Counted from the stretch's first letter, positions 33,765-41,875 are shown. The stretch is DNA of 43,116 nt from CAZABC01 sp964483405 (GCA_964483405.1 CAZABC010000021.1:1-43116); one strand, 5' to 3'. Made by a program: numbers and translations. The notes: a model not told the origin generated them from the sequence alone.

Positions 33765-33770
33765 ATCGTA
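33765..33770 (-). promoter_or_regulatory. -10 element for leaderless amidohydrolase transcript
   Basis: TACGAT on the minus strand, 6 nt before GTG 33758. The divergent epimerase starts about 73 nt to the right, so this short interval serves both directions. Confidence 0.5.
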
Positions 33771-33842
33771 GCGGCGGCCACCGGCGTACCGTATGGCCGA
33801 CGGACCGCCGGATCGGGCGGCGACGGGACGAGGTACGGCACG

Positions 33843-34679
33843 ATGCGGATCGTGGTGACCGGCGGCAGCGGCAAGGCGGGTCGGTGGGTCGTCCGCGACC
33901 TGCGGGAGCGGGGCCACGACGTCCTCAACGTCGACCTCGCCCACGACGGCAGCGCCCACGGCCTCTGCGTCCGGGCCGACCTGGCGGACCCCGGCCAGGC
34001 CTTCGAGCTCATCGCCGGCGCCGACGCGGTCGTCCACCTCGCCGCGATCCCCGCGCCCGAGCTCCGCGCCCCGGCCGAGACTTTCCGGGTCAACATCCTC
34101 TCGACCTACAACGTCTTCGCGGCGGCCGAGGCCGCCCGCGTCCGGCGCGTCGTGTGGGCATCGAGCGAGACCGTCCTCGGGCTGCCGTTCGACACGCCGC
34201 CCGACTACGCCCCGGTCGACGAGGCGGCGCCGCCCCGGCCGGGATCGTCGTACGCCCTCTCGAAGCTCGCCGGCGAGACGATGGCCGGCCAGTTCGCCCG
34301 GCGGACGGGCGTCGCCCACGTCGGCCTCCGGATCTCGAACATCATGGAGCCCGACGACTACGCGACGTTCCCCTCGTACTGGGACGACGCTCGCCTCCGG
34401 AAGTGGAACCTGTGGGGCTATGTCGACGCCCGCGACGTCGCCCAGGCGGTCCGGCGCGGGCTCGAGGCGGACGTGACCGGCGCCCCGGTCTGCATCGTCG
34501 CCGCGGCCGACACCGTCATGCCCCGGCCGAGCGCCGACCTGATGGCCGAGGTCTTCCCCGGCGTGCCGCTCGCCCGGCCGATCGCCGGTCGCGAGACGCT
34601 CCTCTCGATCGAGACCGCCCGCCGCCTTCTCGGCTACGAGCCCGAGCACCGCTGGGCGGACCACGTCGCCGCGCCGTGA
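33843..34679 (+). CDS. NAD-dependent epimerase/dehydratase (extended SDR)
   Basis: 278-aa extended short-chain dehydrogenase. NAD-binding VTGGSGKAGRWV at 5-16, VVHLAAIPAP (about 63-72), the Ser-Tyr-Lys catalytic set ASSET / SSYALSKLAGE (Tyr137, Lys141), and substrate-side NIMEPDDYATFPSYWDD. It resembles UDP-sugar or uronate dehydrogenase-type SDRs; the substrate is not determinable. The start ATG 33843 follows GACGAGG. The stop overlaps the GTG of the Fe-S flavoprotein gene by 3 bases, so the two products are likely used together. Confidence 0.9.
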   Translation: MRIVVTGGSGKAGRWVVRDLRERGHDVLNVDLAHDGSAHGLCVRADLADPGQAFELIAGADAVVHLAAIPAPELRAPAETFRVNILSTYNVFAAAEAARVRRVVWASSETVLGLPFDTPPDYAPVDEAAPPRPGSSYALSKLAGETMAGQFARRTGVAHVGLRISNIMEPDDYATFPSYWDDARLRKWNLWGYVDARDVAQAVRRGLEADVTGAPVCIVAAADTVMPRPSADLMAEVFPGVPLARPIAGRETLLSIETARRLLGYEPEHRWADHVAAP

Positions 34680-36688
34680 CGAGCCACTTCCCGCACCTCT
34701 TCTCGCCGCTCCGGATCGGCCCGGTCACCCTCGCCAACCGGATCGTCTCGTCGGGCCACGACACGGTCATGGCCGACGAGGGCCACGTCACCGACCAGCT
34801 GATCGCCTACCAGGCGGCCCGGGCGGCGGGCGGGGTCGGCCTGATCGTCGTCCAGGCGGTGGCCGTCCACCCCAGGGCCGACTACACCGCGCATGCGCTC
34901 GCCATCTACGACGACGCGATGGTGCCCGGCTTCGCCCGGCTCGCCGAGGTCGTCCACGCCCACGGGACGCCGATCTTCGGCCAGCTCTTCCACGGCGGCC
35001 GGGAGGTCATGGACACCCGCGACGGGACCCTCGCCGTCGCCCTCGCCCCGTCGGCCGTCCCGAGCGAGCGGTTCCACGTCATGCCCCGCGAGATGTCGGT
35101 CGCCGACATCTCCGAGGCGGTCGAGGCGTTCGGGGCCGGGGCCGCCCGGTTCGAGGCGGCGGGCTTCGACGGCGTCGAGATCATGGCCAGCCACGGCTAC
35201 CTGCCGGCGCAGTTCCTGAGCCCGCGGGTCAACCTGCGGACCGACGCGTACGGCGGCGACCTCGACGGCCGGCTGCGCTTCCTGCGCGAGATCGTCGCGA
35301 CCGTGCGGGCCGCCGTCGGCGACCGGATCGCCGTCGGCCTGCGGATCTCGATCGGCGAGGTCAGCCCGGAGGGCACGACCGAGGAGGAGGCGCTCGCCGC
35401 CGTCGCCGCGCTCGACCGCGACGGCCGCGACGACCCCGACCGCCGCCTCGACTACGTCAGCGTCGTCGCGGGGACCTCGGCGACGCTCGGCGGCTCGGAC
35501 CACATCGTCCCGCCGATGACCGTGCCGAACGCGTACACGGCACCGCTGGCGGCCCGGGTCAAGGCCGTCGTGACGGTGCCGGTGATGGTCGCCGGCCGGA
35601 TCAACCAGCCGCAGGAGGCCGAGCTCGTCATCGCCCGCGGCCAGGCCGATGCGTGCGCGATGACCCGGGCCCTCATCAGCGACCCGCTGCTGCCGGCCAA
35701 GGCGGCCGCGGGCCGGCTCGACGAGATCCGGGCCTGCGTCGGCTGCAACCAGGCGTGCATCGGCCACTTCCACGCCGGCTACCCGATCTCGTGCATCCAG
35801 TACCCCGAGAGCGGCCGCGAGCTCCAGTACGGGGCACTCGCCCCGGCCGATCCGCCGCGCGCGGTGATGGTCGTCGGCGGCGGGCCCGGCGGGCTGAAGG
35901 CGGCGGCCGTCGCCGCGGCTCGCGGGCACCGGGTGACGCTGTACGAGGCCGGCCGTCGGGTCGGCGGCCAGGTCCTCCTCGCCGAGAAGCTGCCCGGTCG
36001 GGCGGAGTTCGGCGGGGTCGTCACGAACCTCGCCGGCGAGGCCGAGCGGGCCGGCGTCCGGATCGTCACCCACACCACCGTCGATGCGGACCTCGTCGCC
36101 CGCGAGCGGCCGGACGTCGTCGTCGTCGCGACCGGCGCAAAGCCACGGCGGCCGCCGCTCGAGCTCGCCAACGACCCGGTCGTCCTCGACGCGTGGGCGG
36201 TCCTCGGCGGCGCGACGCTGCCCGACGGCCGGGTGCTCGTCGCCGACTGGCGGTGCGACTGGGTCGGCCTCGGGCTGGCCGAGCTGCTCGCGGGGCGCGG
36301 CCACCGGGTGACGCTCGCCTCGACCGGCTACACGGCCGGGTTCCGGCTCCAGCAGTACGTCCGCGACGCGATGCTCGGCGCCTGCGAGCGGGCCGGCGTC
36401 GAGCTGCGACCGCTCGTCCGGCTCTTCGGCTACGACGGGTCGGCGGTCTTCCTCCAGCACGTCCTCACCGGCGACGCGGTCGTCGTCGAGGACGTCGCCG
36501 CGCTCGTCCTCGCCCAGGGCCACGAGTCGGTCGACGGGCTCCATCGCGCGCTGGTGGCGGCTTACGGCGGCGAGGGATCGACCGGCGACGGCTGGCGGCC
36601 GGAGATCCACGCGATCGGCGACTGCCTTGCCCCGCGGACGGCCGAGGAGGCGATCCTCGACGGGCTGAAGGTGGGCGCCGCGATCTGA
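34676..36688 (+). CDS. Fe-S flavoprotein of the trimethylamine dehydrogenase / 2,4-dienoyl-CoA reductase family
   Basis: 670-aa three-domain oxidoreductase. Residues 1-345 form an Old Yellow Enzyme-type FMN barrel (LFSPLRIGPVTLANRIVSSG, GQLFHGGRE, GVEIMASHGYLPAQFLSPRVN). A 4Fe-4S cluster motif follows: Cys354, 357, 361 and 373 (CVGCNQAC, then PISC). From about 395 comes a FAD/NAD-type double domain starting AVMVVGGGPGGLKAA. Known relatives include trimethylamine dehydrogenase, histamine dehydrogenase, stachydrine demethylase and dienoyl-CoA reductase. In a window with an MttB array, an N-demethylating or amine-oxidising role is attractive but unproven. GTG 34676 overlaps the upstream stop; the open frame before it is a shadow of the epimerase gene. 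Confidence 0.9.
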   Translation: MTSHFPHLFSPLRIGPVTLANRIVSSGHDTVMADEGHVTDQLIAYQAARAAGGVGLIVVQAVAVHPRADYTAHALAIYDDAMVPGFARLAEVVHAHGTPIFGQLFHGGREVMDTRDGTLAVALAPSAVPSERFHVMPREMSVADISEAVEAFGAGAARFEAAGFDGVEIMASHGYLPAQFLSPRVNLRTDAYGGDLDGRLRFLREIVATVRAAVGDRIAVGLRISIGEVSPEGTTEEEALAAVAALDRDGRDDPDRRLDYVSVVAGTSATLGGSDHIVPPMTVPNAYTAPLAARVKAVVTVPVMVAGRINQPQEAELVIARGQADACAMTRALISDPLLPAKAAAGRLDEIRACVGCNQACIGHFHAGYPISCIQYPESGRELQYGALAPADPPRAVMVVGGGPGGLKAAAVAAARGHRVTLYEAGRRVGGQVLLAEKLPGRAEFGGVVTNLAGEAERAGVRIVTHTTVDADLVARERPDVVVVATGAKPRRPPLELANDPVVLDAWAVLGGATLPDGRVLVADWRCDWVGLGLAELLAGRGHRVTLASTGYTAGFRLQQYVRDAMLGACERAGVELRPLVRLFGYDGSAVFLQHVLTGDAVVVEDVAALVLAQGHESVDGLHRALVAAYGGEGSTGDGWRPEIHAIGDCLAPRTAEEAILDGLKVGAAI

Positions 36689-36705
36689 CCCGGGCGCCGG
36701 CGGCA

Positions 36706-36721
36706 CCGCGGGGACCCGCGG
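36706..36721 (+). terminator. Candidate hairpin terminator after the flavoprotein gene
   Basis: CCGCGGG-GA-CCCGCGG, an inverted repeat with 7-bp arms, starts 18 nt after the stop at 36688. The real loop would open by one or two pairs. No T-tract. Confidence 0.4.
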
Positions 36722-36876
36722 CATGACGGGGACCGGCGGCACCGCCCCGCCGCGCCATCCGGCACTGGATTCGGCGGTCGCCCCGCGTCACGCTCGCCGG
36801 TGCGGCGGCGTCCTCGGCCGGGTCAGCCCGGGCGGGTCGCCGCGCCCCGCGCCACCCGCTCCCCGGAGGGACCACG

Positions 36877-37584
36877 ATGCGCCTGCTCAGATGGCTCGGC
36901 TTCGCCGTCGGCCTCGGAACCTTCGTCGCCTGGCTCCTCTACCTTCGCGGCAACGCCCGCCCGACCGAGCGGGGGATCCTCCACCCGCGGCTGCGGCAGT
37001 TCACGATCGACCGGCTCAACCCGTTCCTGCTCGAGCGCGGCCTCGCCGGGAGCGGCCGGCCGTGGGCGGTCCTCGTCCACCACGGACGGGTGTCGGGTCG
37101 GGTCATCGAGACGCCGGTCATCGCGGAGCCGGTCGAGGGCGGCTTCGTCGTCCCGCTCCCGTACGGCGTCGGTGTCGACTGGATGCGGAACCTCCAGGCG
37201 GCCGGCGGCGGCCAGATCCGGTTCCTCGGCGAGACGATCGCCATCGAGGCGCCGACGGTCATCGAGCTGCCCGAGGCGGCGGCCGAGCTCCGGCCCGGCG
37301 AGGTCGCGATCTGGCGGCTGATGGGCATCGGTCGGCTGGCGTTCCTCGGGAGGGCGACGGTCCCGCCCGCGCCGACCGCGGAGGCGGCGTCGATCGCAGA
37401 CGAGGCTGCGGCGCCGGTGGCGGCGGTGGGGCCGGTCCACGCCGCCGTGGAAGCGCCCGGCGAGCCGGAACGACCGGCCTCGGAGCCGGAAGCGCCGGTC
37501 GCCGAGCCGACGCCGACGAAGCGCCCCCGCCGACGCCGTGCGGCCGGCGCGGAAGCGGCCCCGGAGGCTCGACCGGCGGAGTAG
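36877..37584 (+). CDS. Membrane-anchored deazaflavin(F420)-type nitroreductase homologue
   Basis: 235-aa protein. A hydrophobic N-terminal segment (about 4-22, WLGFAVGLGTFVAWLLYL) anchors it to the membrane. Residues about 30-155 resemble the DUF385/Ddn split-barrel fold: VLVHHGRVSGRVIETPV corresponds to the L-T-T-x-G-R-x-S-G signature of F420-dependent nitroreductases, followed by GGFVVPLPYGVGVDWMRNLQAAGGGQIRF. Residues 160-235 are a low-complexity Ala/Pro/Glu tail ending in a basic cluster KRPRRRRAAG. CCGGAGGGA precedes ATG 36877. Cofactor F420 is inferred from the family only. The stop overlaps the -10 hexamer of the next gene. Confidence 0.82.
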   Translation: MRLLRWLGFAVGLGTFVAWLLYLRGNARPTERGILHPRLRQFTIDRLNPFLLERGLAGSGRPWAVLVHHGRVSGRVIETPVIAEPVEGGFVVPLPYGVGVDWMRNLQAAGGGQIRFLGETIAIEAPTVIELPEAAAELRPGEVAIWRLMGIGRLAFLGRATVPPAPTAEAASIADEAAAPVAAVGPVHAAVEAPGEPERPASEPEAPVAEPTPTKRPRRRRAAGAEAAPEARPAE

Positions 37585-37587
37585 GCT
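37582..37587 (+). promoter_or_regulatory. -10 element for leaderless phosphoribosyltransferase transcript
   Basis: TAGGCT, 6 nt before ATG 37594. Its first three bases (TAG) are the stop codon of the preceding gene. Confidence 0.5.
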
Positions 37588-37593
37588 GTCGGC

Positions 37594-38052
37594 ATGCCCG
37601 AGCGCGACGTCGTCAGCTGGTCCGACCTCGACCGACTCGTCGGCGCGCTCGCCGCACGCCTCGTCGACGCTCCGTACGACGTCATGCTCGCGATCACCCG
37701 CGGCGGGCTCGTGCCGGCCGGCATGCTGGCGTACCGCCTCGGGATGCGCGACATCCTCGTCGCCGCGGTCGCCTTCTACGACGACGAGGGCAAGCCCGGC
37801 GAGCACCCGACGTTCTTCCAGTTCCCGGCCGACCCCCTCCTCCACGGGCGGCGCGTCCTCGTCGTCGACGAGGTCTGGGACACCGGGACGACGATCGCGG
37901 CGGTCGTCGAGCGCGTCCGCCAGGCCGGGGGGATCCCGACGACGGCCGTCCTCCACTACAAGCCGGAACGGTCGAAGGTCGCCCTCGTCCCCGATCACCA
38001 CGTCGTCGAGACCGATCGCTGGGTCGTCTATCCGTTCAAGTCCGGCCGCTGA
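37594..38052 (+). CDS. Purine-type phosphoribosyltransferase
   Basis: 152-aa type I phosphoribosyltransferase. The PRPP-binding motif VLVVDEVWDTGTTI is at 88-101. The N-terminal YDVMLAITRGGLVPAGMLAYRLG (about 28-50) is the second hallmark of xanthine/hypoxanthine-guanine-type enzymes. Its product would be a nucleoside 5'-monophosphate from base salvage. The sequence DEVWDTGTT, rather than DDxxDTG, is seen in archaeal-type and xanthine-like members, so a purine base other than hypoxanthine is possible. The protein is short and lacks C-terminal extensions. Cytosolic. Confidence 0.9.
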   Translation: MPERDVVSWSDLDRLVGALAARLVDAPYDVMLAITRGGLVPAGMLAYRLGMRDILVAAVAFYDDEGKPGEHPTFFQFPADPLLHGRRVLVVDEVWDTGTTIAAVVERVRQAGGIPTTAVLHYKPERSKVALVPDHHVVETDRWVVYPFKSGR

Positions 38053-38073
38053 CCGGCTGCTGACCGAGCGCGA

Positions 38074-38094
38074 CCGGCGACGATCGATCGCCGG
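38074..38094 (+). promoter_or_regulatory. Stem-loop abutting the ribosome-binding site of the ACT gene
   Basis: CCGGCGA-CGATCGA-TCGCCGG forms a 7-bp stem and 7-nt loop. Its last two bases are the first of GGAGGAGG (38093-38100), the ribosome-binding site for ATG 38107. It may end upstream transcription or influence translation. Confidence 0.4.
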
Positions 38095-38106
38095 AGGAGG
38101 TCGCCG

Positions 38107-38493
38107 ATGACCTCGCAGTTCATCGTCCAGCTCCCGCACCGACCGGGCTCCCTCGCCCGCCTCGCCCGGGCGCTCGCGGCCAGGGACGTCAACATCGCCC
38201 ACCTCGCCGGTGGCGCGGGGGGCGAGGTCGGCTATGCCGTGCTCGTCACCGGGGATCACGACGCGACCCGGTCCGTCCTCGCCGAGGCGGGTTACGGGTT
38301 CATCGAGGGCAAGGCGCTCGTGCTCGAGCTCGTCGACCGGCCCGGCGAGCTGGCGACGGTCGCCGAGCGGCTCGGCGACGCCGGGATCCAGATCCACGGG
38401 ATCCTCGTCGTCGACCGTCGTGGGCGGACGACCGAGGTCGCGATCTCGGTCGACGACCCGGCCGCCGCCCGGCGGGCACTCGGGATCGACTGA
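38107..38493 (+). CDS. Tandem ACT-domain protein
   Basis: 128-aa protein made of two ACT domains, about residues 4-64 (FIVQLPHRPGSLARLARALAARDVNI) and 70-127 (LVLELVDRPGELATVAERLGDAGIQI). ACT domains bind amino acids or other small ligands and regulate metabolic enzymes. No catalytic domain is fused, so this is a free-standing sensor or regulatory subunit whose partner is unknown. A strong GGAGGAGG ribosome-binding site lies 6 nt before ATG 38107. It is 54 nt after the phosphoribosyltransferase gene, so a shared transcript is possible. Confidence 0.9.
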   Translation: MTSQFIVQLPHRPGSLARLARALAARDVNIAHLAGGAGGEVGYAVLVTGDHDATRSVLAEAGYGFIEGKALVLELVDRPGELATVAERLGDAGIQIHGILVVDRRGRTTEVAISVDDPAAARRALGID

Positions 38494-38578
38494 CGAGGGC
38501 GAGGGCCGGGGCCCGCTCGCAGACCAGGGCCGGAGCCGGCGCGGCACCCAGGGGCGGAGCCGGGCGGCCGGCTGGGCC

Positions 38579-39475
38579 TCAGGCGTCGCCGGGCGCCCTG
38601 ACCGGATCCACCGTGAGGGCGAGATCGTCCGCGCCGCGGACGATCGACACCTCGAGCGGCAGCGTCGCTCCGGCGAGCGCGTCGAAGAGGTCGTCGACGC
38701 TCGCCACGGATCGTCCGTCGACCGCCACGATCAGGTCGCCCTCGGCCACACCCGCCTCGGCGGCAGGCGAGCCGGGCTCGACCCCGCGGACGAGGACCCC
38801 GTCGCGATCCGGAAGCCCGACCGACCGCCGCAGTCGACGGGCGACCTCCGCCGGAGCGACCGCGACCCCGAGATGGACCCGGCTCGGGGTCTCGCCGCGA
38901 CCGAGCGCCTCGACCCGGTCGTGGAGCGTCGCGTCGGCGGGGACCGCGAGGTAGAAGCCCTCGCCGAGGCGGTTCGTGTCGATGCCGAGCAGCCGGCCGG
39001 TGGCGTCGACGACGGGACCGCCGGAGCTGCCCGGCGCGAGCGGCGCGGTGTGCTCGATGCTCCCCGCGATCCGCCGCCCACCAGGTCCGCGGAACGCCCG
39101 CCCGAGCGCGGACACGAAGCCGAACGTCGTCCGGACCGCACCGTCGGGCGTCGCCGAGAGCCCGAACACGGGCGTCCCGATCTCCGGCAGGGCCCCGTCG
39201 CCCCAGGCGACCGGCGCGATCCCGGCCGTGTCGACGGCGATGACGGCGAGGTCGCCGTCGAGGTCGGCGCCGGCGACCGTGCCCCGCGCCCGCCGGCCGT
39301 CGCCGAAGGTGACCGTCACCTCCTCGCCCCGCAGGTTGTGCGCGTTCGTCACGACGCGACCGTCGGCGACGACGACCCCCGATCCGCGCTGGCGTGAACC
39401 GATGCCGACGACCGCCGGTCCGACCGAGGCAGCGATCGACCCGATCGCCGCGCCAAGCTCGTCGATGGTGCTCAT
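38579..39475 (-). CDS. HtrA/DegP-like serine protease with PDZ domain, no export signal
   Basis: 298-aa trypsin-fold protease. The triad is visible: His46 in VVTNAHNLRG, Asp75 in DLDGDLAVI, and Ser151 in LAPGSSGGPVV. The oxyanion loop is PGSSGGP, where PGNSGGP is commoner. A PDZ domain covers about 200-290 (VLVRGVEPGSPAAEAGVAEGDLIVAVDGRSVASVDDLFDAL). Unlike typical HtrA proteins there is no signal peptide or transmembrane segment, so it should be cytosolic unless the start is wrong. It is divergent from the HxlR gene with a palindrome between them, so it may belong to that regulon. It probably degrades or chaperones damaged proteins. Confidence 0.88.
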   Translation of the reverse strand: MSTIDELGAAIGSIAASVGPAVVGIGSRQRGSGVVVADGRVVTNAHNLRGEEVTVTFGDGRRARGTVAGADLDGDLAVIAVDTAGIAPVAWGDGALPEIGTPVFGLSATPDGAVRTTFGFVSALGRAFRGPGGRRIAGSIEHTAPLAPGSSGGPVVDATGRLLGIDTNRLGEGFYLAVPADATLHDRVEALGRGETPSRVHLGVAVAPAEVARRLRRSVGLPDRDGVLVRGVEPGSPAAEAGVAEGDLIVAVDGRSVASVDDLFDALAGATLPLEVSIVRGADDLALTVDPVRAPGDA

Positions 39476-39551
39476 GCGTCCGAAACCCTCCGTGCCGCCG
39501 GTCGCGGCGATCGGTCCGACGGGTGCGCCGGTGACCGTACTCTGTCGTTGC

Positions 39552-39578
39552 TAGTCACTTGCTACATGCAAGTTACTA
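39552..39578. promoter_or_regulatory. HxlR-type operator between divergent genes
   Basis: A 27-bp near-perfect palindrome. Inner arms ACTTGC and GCAAGT surround TACAT (39557-39573), and outer arms TAGT (39552-39555) and ACTA (39575-39578) follow after a single mismatched pair. This is the layout of known HxlR-family sites. It lies 42 nt before the HxlR gene start and 77 nt before the protease start. TACGGT (minus strand, 39535-39540) may be the protease -10. Confidence 0.7.
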
Positions 39579-39607
39579 CGCCGGTCCCACGGGTGCAAGC
39601 CGACGCG

Positions 39608-39613
39608 TACACT
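39608..39613 (+). promoter_or_regulatory. -10 element for leaderless HxlR transcript
   Basis: TACACT lies 6 nt before ATG 39620. The palindrome at 39552-39578 covers the region upstream of the expected -35, so autoregulation is likely. Confidence 0.55.
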
Positions 39614-39619
39614 CCGGCC

Positions 39620-40138
39620 ATGCCCGAGGAGCCTGCGCCATATGGCAGCGTGGAACCGGCGGTCGCGCCCGAGGCTGCGCCGGCCGAGGCGGCCGAAGCG
39701 CCGAAGGCCGGCGCGCCCGCGGCCGAAGCGCCGACGCCGCTCGCCGCCGCCCTCGATCACGTCGGCGACCGCTGGAGCCTGCTCGTCGTCGAGACCCTGC
39801 TCGACGGACCGCGTCGCTTCGGCGAGATCGGCTCGGCGCTGCCGGGCATCGCCCCGAACATCCTCACCGACCGCCTCCGCCGGCTGGAGCGATCCGGGAT
39901 CGTCCGGGCGACCCCCTACTCGACCCGCCCGCCCCGGATGGCGTATGCGCTGACGGCCGACGGGCGCGAGCTGGCCGGTGCCCTTCGTCTCCTCGCGGAC
40001 TGGGGCGCCCGCCACACCGCCGACGCCGACGCGATCCGCCATGCCGCCTGCGGGACGGCCCTCGAGGCCCGCTGGTGGTGCCCGACGTGCGCCCGCGCCG
40101 TCGAGGGTGCCGAGGCCGACGAGCTGTCGAGCCTCTGA
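39620..40138 (+). CDS. HxlR-family transcriptional regulator with C-terminal CxxC
   Basis: 172-aa regulator. An Ala/Pro/Glu-rich leader (1-40) precedes the HxlR winged helix: LDHVGDRWSLLVVETLLDGPRRFGEIGSALPGIAPNILTDRLRRLERSGIV (about 45-95), with the wing in YSTRPPRMAYALTADGREL. The C-terminal part holds Cys144, Cys154 and Cys157 (HAACGTALEARWWCPTCARAV), probably a zinc or redox-sensing site. In HxlR proteins such as YodB and HypR, cysteine oxidation controls DNA binding, but there the Cys is N-terminal, so this is a different arrangement. The ATG at 39620 is chosen over 39548 because a -10 hexamer lies 6 nt before it and the earlier start is inside the operator. Confidence 0.9.
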   Translation: MPEEPAPYGSVEPAVAPEAAPAEAAEAPKAGAPAAEAPTPLAAALDHVGDRWSLLVVETLLDGPRRFGEIGSALPGIAPNILTDRLRRLERSGIVRATPYSTRPPRMAYALTADGRELAGALRLLADWGARHTADADAIRHAACGTALEARWWCPTCARAVEGAEADELSSL

Positions 40139-40165
40139 CCGGCGACCCTCGTTCCGACTCGGGCC

Positions 40166-41815
40166 TCAGACGAGCGGACCCGAGCCCTCCGCGCGCTCGA
40201 CGGCCCGATCGTGGGGCGGCGGCGCCGGGCGCAGGTCGTAGGGCTCGCCGAGGACGGCCCGCCAGCCGTCGTCGTGGAGTCGCTCGAGCGTCCGGACCGC
40301 CTCGGCGATCGCGACCGACGCGTGCTCAGCGGCGAGGCCCTCCAGGCCCTCGAGGCCGTGCCGACCTCGGGCGCCGGCGACGGCCGACGCGACCTCGGCC
40401 GCGGACCGGTGACCGATCGCGGCACCGCCGGTGGACGCGGTCGACGGACGGCGCAGGACGACGGCCGTCGGCCCAGCCTCGGTCAGCGCGGCCGCGACGA
40501 TCCACGGCCAGGCGTCGGTCGAGCGGTCGCCCTCGGTCGCCTCGCGCGGCGGCTCGAAGAACGTGAGGGCGTGGTCCGGGTAGAGGGCGCGCCGGACGGC
40601 CGCCTCGGCGAGGGCCCGGGCCGCCGCGTCGGGCCCGGTGGCGATGAACGGCGGGAGCGCGCAGACGAGGACCGACGCCGCGTCCATCCCGCTGGCCAGG
40701 GCGAAGCGCACGCCGAGCACCTGGAGCGCGAGCGCCCGTCCGGCGAGCACCGCGGGCGACGGGGCCTCGCCGCGAGCGAGGTCGGGACCGACGACGAGCG
40801 GCCCCGCGCCGATGCACATGCCGGCACCGCTCCGGGCCAGCAGCCCGTGGGCGAACGCGTGGTCGGCGAGCGAGCGATCGGGGTCGACGCCGCTCTCGAC
40901 GATGTCGGCGACCGGGTCCGCCTCGACGACGTCGACCCGCTCGAACGCCGCGACGACGGCATGCTCCGCCGTCGAGAGCGCCGGCGCCACCGTGGCGAGC
41001 CGGACGTACGCCCGCCGCTCGGCGCCCAGCTCGTCGAGCGCGCCGCGCAGGACCGCCAGCGCGCGCTGCGACCCCGGTGGGGCGTCGTCGACATCGTCCT
41101 GCTCGTCGGTGTCGGCACCGCGGTCCTCGGGTCGCCCGAAGCCGGATCGCCCAACGCCGCCGCGGGCGGCCTCGGACGGGTCGAGCGGTCGCTCGCCGGT
41201 CTCGGCAGCGCGGCGGAGGGCCAGCTCGCGACCGATCGGGACCTCGACCCGGACGGCGTCGGCGCCGGCCCGGACGCGCGCCCGCGCCTCGACGGTCGCG
41301 TCCCGCAGGCGCTCGGCGTCGAGCGGTGTCGCGAGGAGGGGCCGCGGCGCGTCGCCGAGCACGTCGAGCAGCTCGGCCCGCGCGATCCGGTTCGCGTCGA
41401 TCCGCTCGTTGGCGGCCGCGACCCGCTCGGCCACGAGCGCGTCGGCACCGGCGCGCCGGCCGGGGTCCTCGAGGAGCGGGATCTCGAGCCCGAGGTCGAT
41501 CGCGCCCGAGGCGATGTCGAGCGCGACCTCCTGCGCCCCCTGGTCGTATTCGAGCATCGAGAGGGCGAACGGCCGGGCGATCCCGGCGGCGAGGCGACCC
41601 GGATCGGCCGCGAGCCAGCGGTCGACGACGGCCCAGGCGAGCGGCCGGCCCGCCCGGTCGAGGCCGCCGACGCCGAACGCGCGGAGGATCGCCCGCTCGC
41701 GGCCCACCGTCGTCGACGCGGCGGCGCGGGCCGCCCAGGCGGCCGCGAGCGACTCGGCCAGGGCGAGGAGCCGGTCGAGGTCGGCCCGGGGAGCCGCGGA
41801 GCGCGGGTCGGTCAC
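40166..41815 (-). CDS. Lysine 5,6-aminomutase alpha subunit-like protein
   Basis: 549-aa protein resembling the TIM-barrel alpha subunit (KamD) of adenosylcobalamin/PLP-dependent D-lysine 5,6-aminomutase. The N-terminal STTVGRERAILRAFGVGGLDRAGRPLAWAVVDRW matches the characteristic opening of that subunit, followed by EYDQGAQEVALDIASGAIDLGLE. Later segments are RVRAGADAVRVEVPIGRE, AYVRLATVAPALSTAEHAVVAAFERVDVVEADPVADIVESGVDPDRSLADHAF and IGAGPLVVGPDLARG. The loop at about 205-250 is acidic and disordered-looking. The beta (B12-binding) subunit is not in the window after this gene. The identification is from remembered similarity. GTG 41815 lies 6 nt after a CATACT hexamer. Confidence 0.65.
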   Translation of the reverse strand: MTDPRSAAPRADLDRLLALAESLAAAWAARAAASTTVGRERAILRAFGVGGLDRAGRPLAWAVVDRWLAADPGRLAAGIARPFALSMLEYDQGAQEVALDIASGAIDLGLEIPLLEDPGRRAGADALVAERVAAANERIDANRIARAELLDVLGDAPRPLLATPLDAERLRDATVEARARVRAGADAVRVEVPIGRELALRRAAETGERPLDPSEAARGGVGRSGFGRPEDRGADTDEQDDVDDAPPGSQRALAVLRGALDELGAERRAYVRLATVAPALSTAEHAVVAAFERVDVVEADPVADIVESGVDPDRSLADHAFAHGLLARSGAGMCIGAGPLVVGPDLARGEAPSPAVLAGRALALQVLGVRFALASGMDAASVLVCALPPFIATGPDAAARALAEAAVRRALYPDHALTFFEPPREATEGDRSTDAWPWIVAAALTEAGPTAVVLRRPSTASTGGAAIGHRSAAEVASAVAGARGRHGLEGLEGLAAEHASVAIAEAVRTLERLHDDGWRAVLGEPYDLRPAPPPHDRAVERAEGSGPLV

Positions 41816-41821
41816 CGCGCC

Positions 41822-41827
41822 AGTATG
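41822..41827 (-). promoter_or_regulatory. -10-like hexamer for the aminomutase-like gene
   Basis: CATACT on the minus strand, 6 nt before GTG 41815. It matches the recurrent TAnnnT pattern except at the first base. Confidence 0.35.
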
Positions 41828-41875
41828 CGCGGCAGGAGGCGTGACGCGACAGTCCCGGGAGCCGCGCGGCCAGGC

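Noticed and set aside
33144..33842. N-terminal extension of the epimerase gene to 33144
   Set aside because: The extension is antisense to the amidohydrolase and Arg/Asp-rich. The Rossmann motif begins right at ATG 33843, which has a ribosome-binding site.
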